Source: Collinsella sp.
Lineage (GTDB): Bacteria > Actinomycetota > Coriobacteriia > Coriobacteriales > Coriobacteriaceae
NCBI GenBank assembly: GCA_019414205.1
Contig: DXML01000012.1
Location: forward strand, 403,987 to 467,986
DNA: 64,000 nt
Direction: 5' to 3'
The notes under the pieces are model-generated. The model worked only from the letters and a program-made list of their open reading frames with translations, was not told the DNA's origin and searched no databases. Position numbers and translations under genes: made by a program. Positions 58,375 through 64,000 of the stretch are shown here, one piece after another; within the stretch, counting starts at the first letter, position 1; each line of letters opens with the position of its first letter.

Positions 58375-59340
58375 CTAGCCTGTGTAGCGCTCGCGGTAGG
58401 TGTTGCGCTTGGGTGCGGAGCCGTGGCTGCCGTGGTGACGCGTGCGGCTGGCGGGCGTATCTTGGGGCTTGCCGCCGTTGCGCTTGGCGCTCGCCTGCTT
58501 GGGCGGGATGCCGCCGCTTTTAAGGATCTGCACCTCGCGGTCGGTGAGCTCGCGCCATGAGCCCTTGGCCACGCCCTCGAGCTCAAGGCCGGCAAAGTTG
58601 CAGCGGTGCAGGCGGATCACAGGATGGTGAATCTTGCCCAGCATGCGCTTGACCTGGTTTTTACGACCCTCGCGGATTATGACCTCCACGGCGGTGGTGC
58701 CGGGTTTGACGCCCTGGGGAGCTACGGCCTCGGCCTCGCGCGCGTTGATAACGCGGCAGATCGCCGGCTGGCACAGGCCGTCGTCGAGCTCGATGCCGCT
58801 GCGGAGTGGTTCCAAGTCGCGGTCGGACAGCTGACCGTCAACGAGTGCCTGGTAGGTCTTATAGACATGCTTGCTGGGGTGCAGCAAGTCTTGCGACAGG
58901 TCGCCGTCGGTAGTAAAGAGCAAAAGGCCCGTGGTGTCGCGGTCCAGGCGGCCCACTGGAAACAGGCCCGGAAAGCGGTCGCGCGGGACCAGGTCGGCCA
59001 CGCAAGGGCGCTCCTGCGGGTCGCTCATGGTGGTGAGGTAGCCGGTCGGCTTGTAGAGCATCAAGTACACGGCGCCCTGGTTGAGCTTGACGGGCATGCC
59101 GTCGACCTCGATGTGATCGTGGTCGACATCGACCTTGGTGCCCAACTCGGTCGCGACCTCGCCGTTGACGGTCACGCGGCCGGCGGTCATTAGGTCCTCC
59201 GAGCCACGGCGGCTCGCCACGCCCGCGCGCGCCAAAAAGCGCTGCAGGCGCATGGTGTGCGGATAGACGGGCTGGGCGTCGGTGGCGGGTGCTGCGTTAC
59301 CCATGGCGCGCGTCTCCCCTACTTCGTTAGTCCTCGTCAT
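58375..59340 (-). CDS. rluB: RluB-type 23S rRNA pseudouridine synthase
   Basis: The 321-residue enzyme has an N-terminal S4 RNA-binding domain (MRLQRFLARAGVASRRGSED) and a RsuA/RluB/E/F catalytic domain with the active Asp in GRLDRDTTGLLL. It modifies 23S rRNA, probably near position 2605 in E. coli numbering. A Lys/Arg/Gly/Thr-rich tail of about 50 residues follows. ATG 59340 has CGGAGG 7 bases upstream and overlaps the end of scpB; ATG 59304 (MGNAAP) is an alternative with GGGGAG. Confidence 0.93.
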   Translation of the reverse strand: MTRTNEVGETRAMGNAAPATDAQPVYPHTMRLQRFLARAGVASRRGSEDLMTAGRVTVNGEVATELGTKVDVDHDHIEVDGMPVKLNQGAVYLMLYKPTGYLTTMSDPQERPCVADLVPRDRFPGLFPVGRLDRDTTGLLLFTTDGDLSQDLLHPSKHVYKTYQALVDGQLSDRDLEPLRSGIELDDGLCQPAICRVINAREAEAVAPQGVKPGTTAVEVIIREGRKNQVKRMLGKIHHPVIRLHRCNFAGLELEGVAKGSWRELTDREVQILKSGGIPPKQASAKRNGGKPQDTPASRTRHHGSHGSAPKRNTYRERYTG

Positions 59341-60055
59341 GCAAATCCTCCGAGGTCTCGTCGACGACCAGGGTTTCCAAGTCCTCGACTACCTCAACAT
59401 CTTCAACATCGGTATCGAGCAGTTCGCGCTCTTCGTCCAGGTCATCGGCCTGCTCCTCGAGCGTGGACTGAATGCTGCGGCCGCTCAGGCGCTCGCGGAT
59501 AAACTGACGCGATTGCTCGTCGGGGGCAAACTGCTCCAGGTCGGGCAGGTCGCGGGTGGAGCGCAGACCGAACTTTTCCAAGAAGGCGTTGGTCGTGCCG
59601 TAAATGATGGCCTGACCGCGCTGGGGATCGCGGCCGAGCTCGCGCACCAGGCCCTTGTCCACGAGCGACGCGATGACGCCGTCGGAGTTGACGCCGCGGA
59701 TGCCCTTGACCACCTCGCGCGTCACAGGCTGGTGGTATGCGATGACGGCCAGGGTTTCGAGCGCCGCCTGCGACAGCTTTTGCGTGTCCCAGCTCAGCAC
59801 GTAGGCCTCGACCACGTCGTGGTAGGCGGGATGCGTAAACAGGCGCCAGCCGCCGGCGACCTCGCGCAGCTGAAAGCCGCGGTTGGCCTCCTCGTACTCA
59901 ACCTTGAGCTCGGCGAGCAGCGATGCGCACTCGCCGGGGGCGATATCCAGTGCGCCGGCGAGCGCGGGCGCACTCACCGGGTCGCTCGACACCAGCAGCA
60001 GCGCCTCGAGGGCGCCTTTGAGGCTGTTTGCCTCCAGCGTGGAAAGGGTTGACAT
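59327..60055 (-). CDS. scpB: Chromosome segregation/condensation protein ScpB
   Basis: ScpB binds ScpA and SMC to form the bacterial condensin. The 242-residue protein has two winged-helix domains (LKGALEALLLVSSDPVSAPAL and QKLSQAALETLAVIAYHQPVT). An acidic C-terminal tail of about 55 residues, rich in Asp and Glu, extends beyond the fold. It follows scpA by 11 bases. Its last 14 bases overlap rluB. No smc gene is in the window. Confidence 0.94.
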   Translation of the reverse strand: MSTLSTLEANSLKGALEALLLVSSDPVSAPALAGALDIAPGECASLLAELKVEYEEANRGFQLREVAGGWRLFTHPAYHDVVEAYVLSWDTQKLSQAALETLAVIAYHQPVTREVVKGIRGVNSDGVIASLVDKGLVRELGRDPQRGQAIIYGTTNAFLEKFGLRSTRDLPDLEQFAPDEQSRQFIRERLSGRSIQSTLEEQADDLDEERELLDTDVEDVEVVEDLETLVVDETSEDLHDED

Positions 60056-60066
60056 GGTTGCGGCTC

Positions 60067-60876
60067 CTATTCGGTGAGATCGGGGCCCTCGCCGGGCACG
60101 TATGCCTCGGCGCCCTCGACTCGGTTGATGCAGATGGTTCCGAAGATCTCGTCCTGGCTCAGCGTGAGCGAGCCGCGCTTGGCTAGCTCGAGCATTGCTA
60201 GGAAGGTAACGACAAGCTGTTCGGTGGTGGCATCGCCGTCCAACAGCTCGCGGAAGGTGCAGGTTTGGTGAGCCATGGTAAAGCGATCGACCGAGGCCAC
60301 CGTCAGGTCGAGCGGCACGCGATGCGGTGCCACGTGCTCGGCTTCCAGCAGGAAAGTCTGGCGCTTGCCGTCCAGGTCGGCGCAGATGACGGCGAGGCCG
60401 CGCAGGGTAATGCCGGCCAGGTAGTCGGGCATAAGGCCCAAGAACTCGGGGTCGGGGCCGGCCACGCGCGGATGCATGCGGCTTTCGGCCTGCATGCGGG
60501 CGCCAAGGGCTGCCGCCGCGCCCTTATACTGCTTGTAGGCAATCAGGCGCTGGATCAGGACCTCGCGTAGGGCGTCGCCGTCGAGCGCGCTGAGTTCCTC
60601 GAGGTCATCGTCGTCCTCGTCATCGTCGTCTGTCTTGCGCGGGGCCTCCTGGGGCACCAGCGAGGCGGCCTTGATGTCCAAAAGAGTTGCCGCGACCAGC
60701 AGAAAGTCGCTCGCCACGTCCAGGTCCAGCGCCTCGATGCGCTCCACCTCGGCAAGGTACTGCTCGGCCACCTCGCTGATGGAGATGGCGCCGATATCTA
60801 CTTTTTGTCGGGTTACCAGCTGCAGCAGCAGGTCGAAAGGTCCGCTGTAGACCTGCGTCGACACGCGATACGACAT
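60067..60876 (-). CDS. scpA: Chromosome segregation/condensation protein ScpA
   Basis: ScpA is the kleisin bridging SMC heads. The 269-residue protein starts with the family pattern YSGPFDLLLQLVTRQKVDIGAISISEVA, given here in part, and then YLAEVERIEALDLDVASDFLLVAATL. A Asp-rich insert (DDDDEDDDD-type) follows at about 90-100. The C-terminal winged helix is around EQLVVTFLAMLELAKRGSLTLSQDE. GGAGGTCG precedes ATG 60876. It is the first of the scpA-scpB-rluB-cmk set. Confidence 0.95.
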   Translation of the reverse strand: MSYRVSTQVYSGPFDLLLQLVTRQKVDIGAISISEVAEQYLAEVERIEALDLDVASDFLLVAATLLDIKAASLVPQEAPRKTDDDDEDDDDLEELSALDGDALREVLIQRLIAYKQYKGAAAALGARMQAESRMHPRVAGPDPEFLGLMPDYLAGITLRGLAVICADLDGKRQTFLLEAEHVAPHRVPLDLTVASVDRFTMAHQTCTFRELLDGDATTEQLVVTFLAMLELAKRGSLTLSQDEIFGTICINRVEGAEAYVPGEGPDLTE

Positions 60877-60926
60877 CTTCGACCTCCTTTGACGGCGCCT
60901 TCGCGGCGCGGTTTGGGTGCATGTTA

Positions 60927-60945
60927 CGACCGTTTTGCACGGTCG
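60927..60945. promoter_or_regulatory. Hairpin between the M50 and scpA genes
   Basis: CGACCGT and ACGGTCG pair perfectly around a 5-base loop. No T-run follows on the - strand, so it may be a weak terminator, an operator or a processing site. Confidence 0.4.
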
Positions 60946-60960
60946 ACCTGTAAGTTTACC

Positions 60961-61644
60961 TTAGATGCCGGCGATTGCGAAGTTGAGCAGCTGCTCAGCA
61001 AGCGGATACACGGTAACGTCGAAATAGCGGCCAATCACGTCGAGTCCTGTCCACATGGGCAGCAGGTACAGCACGATGATAAGGATCGGCATGGCGTATT
61101 GCTGCAGGCGGTAGTAGTTGGCGAGCGCCTTGCCTTTGAGGAACGGCACGATGATCGACGAGCCGTCGAGCGGCGGGATCGGGATGAGGTTAAAAAACGC
61201 GAGTGACAGGTTGACCACGATAAACGTGGCGCCGAAGTTCATGATCTGTGACGCCGTGACAAAGGACATGCCGGTATAGAGGCTGCCATATGCCGCGTGC
61301 ATGAGGGCGGCCGCTAGGCACGCGAGTGCGATGTTCGACGCGGGGCCGGCCACGCTCACCAGGACCTCGTCGCGTTTGGGGTGCTTGAGGTTGTTGAGGT
61401 AGACGGGCACGGGTTTGGCGAAGGCGAATACCGGGCCGCCGGCCGCGAGCATGAGCAGCGGCAGGATGATGGTGCCAAACAGGTCGATATGGTTAAGCGG
61501 GTTGAGCGACACGCGGCCGCGCGAACGGGCCGTCTTGTCGCCGAGCGCCCAGGCCGCGGCGGCGTGTGCGCTCTCGTGGATCACGATGCCCACGATGACG
61601 GCAACGGCGCTGGCGAGCAGGTTCATGAGGTAGCTGCTGGACAT
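60961..61644 (-). CDS. Site-2-protease-family zinc metalloprotease (M50)
   Basis: This 227-residue membrane protein has about five helices and is a compact S2P/M50 protease. The zinc motif is HESAH in the first helix, and the second ligand motif is NLIPIPPLDGSS. No PDZ domain is present, as in the short YwhC-like subfamily often found before scpA. Substrates are unknown. It is followed by scpA after 84 bases. A small membrane-protein gene lies upstream. Confidence 0.9.
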   Translation of the reverse strand: MSSSYLMNLLASAVAVIVGIVIHESAHAAAAWALGDKTARSRGRVSLNPLNHIDLFGTIILPLLMLAAGGPVFAFAKPVPVYLNNLKHPKRDEVLVSVAGPASNIALACLAAALMHAAYGSLYTGMSFVTASQIMNFGATFIVVNLSLAFFNLIPIPPLDGSSIIVPFLKGKALANYYRLQQYAMPILIIVLYLLPMWTGLDVIGRYFDVTVYPLAEQLLNFAIAGI

Positions 61645-61653
61645 GGCGCTCCC

Positions 61654-61950
61654 CTAGCGGACGCGACGCGAGGCGCGCGTGAGCAGGTAATCGGCCACAA
61701 ACAAAATGACGGCCACGATAGCGTAATCCAGGCGGAACACACCGCCAAAGGGCGACGTGATGACGCCATAGCCGGCGATGGCGCTTGGCAGTGCGCGTGA
61801 AAGCTCAACGACGAAGCCCACAATCTGCAGCTTGGCAGTGAGGCCGCTAAAGCACAGCAGCACGGTCATCGCGCTCATAAAGATGCCGCAGATGCGACAA
61901 GCAATGGCGATGATGCTCATCGCCACGGCAGCGGCCTTACGAGAATTCAC
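61654..61950 (-). CDS. Small membrane protein of unknown function
   Basis: The 98-residue product has two or three hydrophobic segments (MSIIAIACRICGIFMSAMTVL, in part, and LDYAIVAVILFVADYLLT) and a basic C-terminus ending RASRRVR. I recognise no family. GTG 61950 is chosen because GGAGA lies 6 bases upstream; the frame is open to 62070 but only inside the ABC-F gene. It overlaps the end of that gene by 14 bases and precedes the M50 protease gene, so it is probably translated from the same mRNA. Confidence 0.6.
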   Translation of the reverse strand: MNSRKAAAVAMSIIAIACRICGIFMSAMTVLLCFSGLTAKLQIVGFVVELSRALPSAIAGYGVITSPFGGVFRLDYAIVAVILFVADYLLTRASRRVR

Positions 61951-63970
61951 GCGCGGTCTCCTCTTCGATTTGGGTGGAAAGCTCCAGCCATTCGTCCTCG
62001 AGCTTGGGCAGCTCTTGCTTAAGCCCGTTATATTCCCCCAGCGCGGCGTTGAACTTGTCTTGATCGGCATAAAGCTCTTCGCTCGCCATCAATTCCATAA
62101 GCTCGTCATAGCGGGCGCGCTTTTTGTCGAGCTCCGTCTCGATCTTCTTGAGCTGGTTACGCACGCCCTTGAGCTTTTTGTTGAGCGCAGCGCGGGCTTG
62201 GGCCTCGGCGCGCTTTTGCTCCTTGGTCTTTTTGCCCTCGGCAGGCTTGGGGGCGGCGACGGGGGTGTCGGCCTGGGCGGCGCTGGCCTTGGCGGACTTG
62301 GTCGTGGCCGGCGCGCTCTCCCCTGCCGCCTCGGCGGCGGCGCGGGCTGCGAGGTCCTCGCGCTTGTAGAGGTAGTAGTCGTAATCGCCGTCGTAGACCG
62401 TGACTTTGCCGTCGCGGATATCGATGACGCGGTTGGCCACGGCGCGCACCAGGTGCTCGTCGTGGCTGATCAGCACGATGGTGCCGGGGAAGTTTTGCAG
62501 GGCGTTCTCGAGCATGTCCACCGAGTCGATGTCTAGGTGGTTGGTGGGCTCGTCCAGGCACAGGAGCGCCTCGGGTGCTACGAGCATCTTGGCAAGCGCC
62601 AGACGCGCCTTTTCGCCGCCGGAGAGGACGCGAACCTGCTTTTCGATTGCGTCGTTGTCGCTAAACAGGAAGGCGCCCAGCAGGCTGCGCTGCTGCGGCA
62701 CGGTCCACTTGGGCGTGACGGTGTCAATCTCTTGCAGGACGGTATTGGACTCGGTCATGCCCTCGAGTGCGTGCTGGGCGTAGTAGGCTACGCCTACGTT
62801 GGTGCCCAGGTCCCGGGTGCCGGTGGTGGGCGGCTCCAGTCCGGCGATGATCTTCATGAGCGTGGACTTGCCGGCGCCGTTGGGGCCGACGAGCGCCACG
62901 TGCTCGCCGCGGTAGAGCTTGAGGTCGATATCGCTGTAGATGTGTTTGTTGCCGTAGGACTTGGAGACGCCCTCCAGGCCCACGACCATATCGCCGGAGC
63001 GCGGTGGGTCAGGGAACTTAAAGTCGATGTGCTTGTGGCCCTCGGGTAGGATGACAAGCTCCTTTTTGATCTGCTCGATCTTGCGGATGCGCTCCTGGGC
63101 CTGGGCTGCCTTGGTGGGCTTGTAGCGGAACTTGTCGACGAAGACCTGCATGTGGGCGATGTCGCGCTCCTGGGCGGCGCGCTTGGCGCGCATCTGCTCA
63201 AGGTTGTCCTCGCGCTGCTTGAGGTAGCTGCTGTAGTTGCCGGTGTAAGTGGTCACGCGACGATTTTCGAGTGCAGCGACGTGGTCGACGCAAGCGTCCA
63301 TGAAGGCGCGGTCGTGGCTGACGATGAGGACGGCGCCGTCATAGTTGGCTATAAAGCCGCGCAGCCACTGCACGCTTTCGAGGTCCAGGTGGTTAGTGGG
63401 CTCGTCCAGAAGCAGCAGGTCGGGATGGCGCAGGAAGAGCTTGGCGAGCGCGATGCGCATCTGCCAGCCGCCCGAGAACTCGGAGCACGGGCGCTCAAAG
63501 TCGGTGACCTTAAAGCCCAGGCCGGACAGGATTTTGCGGGCGTTGCTCTCGAGCTCGTAGCCGCCCAGGTGCTCAAAGCGGTCCTGGACCCGGCCGTACT
63601 CGTTGAGGAGTGCGTCGACGTCCTTGCCCTGCTCGGAGAGCTCGGTGATTTGGGCCTGCAGCTCGTTAGCGCGCTCGCCCATGCGGCGGATTTCCTTGGC
63701 GGCGGCCATGACCTCGGCGAGGATGGTGGTGTCCTTTTGTTCCAGATTAGTTTCCTGCTCTAGGTAGCCCACCTGGCAGTCCTTTGCGTACTGGACCTGG
63801 CCGGAGTCGGGACTGTCGATGCCCATGATGATTTTGAGCATGGTGGTTTTGCCGGCGCCGTTGGGGCCCACGAGCGCGAAGCGCTCGCCGGGGTTGATCT
63901 GGAAGGACGCGCCGCTAAAGAGGACGCGTGCGCCGAAGCTTTTTTCGATCTTGTCGACCAGGAGGATCAT
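61937..63970 (-). CDS. ABC-F family ATPase
   Basis: ABC-F proteins are ribosome-associated ATPases with two ABC domains and no membrane part. The 677-residue protein has Walker A motifs GPNGAGKTT and GPNGAGKST, signatures FSGGWQMRIALAKLF and LSGGEKARLALAKML, and Walker B motifs LLLLDEPTNHLDL and LLCLDEPTNHLDI. Between the domains is the P-site tRNA-interaction linker rich in Arg, Lys and Gln. A C-terminal coiled coil of about 100 residues after an Ala/Lys-rich linker is like that of YdiF/Uup. Whether it acts in resistance or housekeeping translation is not clear. Confidence 0.93.
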   Translation of the reverse strand: MILLVDKIEKSFGARVLFSGASFQINPGERFALVGPNGAGKTTMLKIIMGIDSPDSGQVQYAKDCQVGYLEQETNLEQKDTTILAEVMAAAKEIRRMGERANELQAQITELSEQGKDVDALLNEYGRVQDRFEHLGGYELESNARKILSGLGFKVTDFERPCSEFSGGWQMRIALAKLFLRHPDLLLLDEPTNHLDLESVQWLRGFIANYDGAVLIVSHDRAFMDACVDHVAALENRRVTTYTGNYSSYLKQREDNLEQMRAKRAAQERDIAHMQVFVDKFRYKPTKAAQAQERIRKIEQIKKELVILPEGHKHIDFKFPDPPRSGDMVVGLEGVSKSYGNKHIYSDIDLKLYRGEHVALVGPNGAGKSTLMKIIAGLEPPTTGTRDLGTNVGVAYYAQHALEGMTESNTVLQEIDTVTPKWTVPQQRSLLGAFLFSDNDAIEKQVRVLSGGEKARLALAKMLVAPEALLCLDEPTNHLDIDSVDMLENALQNFPGTIVLISHDEHLVRAVANRVIDIRDGKVTVYDGDYDYYLYKREDLAARAAAEAAGESAPATTKSAKASAAQADTPVAAPKPAEGKKTKEQKRAEAQARAALNKKLKGVRNQLKKIETELDKKRARYDELMELMASEELYADQDKFNAALGEYNGLKQELPKLEDEWLELSTQIEEETAREFS

Positions 63971-64000
63971 GGTGCCGCCTTTGACCTTGTGTGCCTATAT

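Overview
The window is a G+C-rich, gene-dense piece of a bacterial chromosome, most likely from a Coriobacteriia actinobacterium such as Collinsella (inference). Evidence for this is a FHA protein next to a FtsR-type MerR regulator, LexA boxes of the CGAAC-N4-GTTCG type, DUF1836 and SpoVS genes, and a recA-rny-spoVS-miaB gene order like that of Bacillota. About 65 protein genes and one tRNA are supported; there is no rRNA, CRISPR, prophage or insertion sequence.

Layout. 1-8019 (+): the end of hemW, an unusual membrane-anchored J-protein, dnaJ, mtaB, phoH, ybeY, dgkA, era and recO. 8158-13144 (+): rpsO, pnp and RNase J, with a long non-coding stretch holding two large palindromes before RNase J. 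13146-20508 (+): ftsK, a RodZ-like gene, yajQ, rimO, pgsA and cinA. 20766-29563 (+): recA, recX, rny, a GHKL ATPase, spoVS, miaB, miaA and hflX. 29548-32452: lexA with a membrane acyltransferase-like gene (-), divergent from a LysM division-inhibitor-like gene, nrdR and dut (+). 32468-32832: a second pair of palindromes. 32846-40897: a glycosyltransferase, trxB, DUF1836, DegV, an NlpC/P60 hydrolase, apt, ftsR, garA and a phosphatidyltransferase. 41294-46130 (+): a very G+C-rich LanFEG-type ABC transporter with a two-component system. 46737-46813: tRNA-Pro. 46894-63970 (-): an almost unbroken housekeeping run from an ABC-F ATPase to coaBC.

How it fits together. The themes are RNA decay and maturation (PNPase, RNase J, RNase Y, YbeY), three radical-SAM methylthiotransferases (MtaB, RimO, MiaB), phospholipid synthesis (GpsA, PlsY, PlsC, two CDP-alcohol transferases, DgkA), chromosome handling (FtsK, ScpA/B, RecA, RecO, RecX) and an SOS circuit of LexA, recA and a LysM gene with operators visible in the DNA.

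The most unusual observation is non-coding. Two unrelated families of palindromic elements each occur as an inverted pair in one intergenic region. Within a family a central core is conserved while the long flanking arms differ in sequence, yet each arm pairs almost perfectly with its partner. In family 1 the inner hairpin also shows compensatory base changes. Other points of interest are an 11-bp phased TTTGG array upstream of recA, a GHKL ATPase in the position held by ymdB in Bacillus, and a J-protein whose C-terminal domain is replaced by membrane segments.
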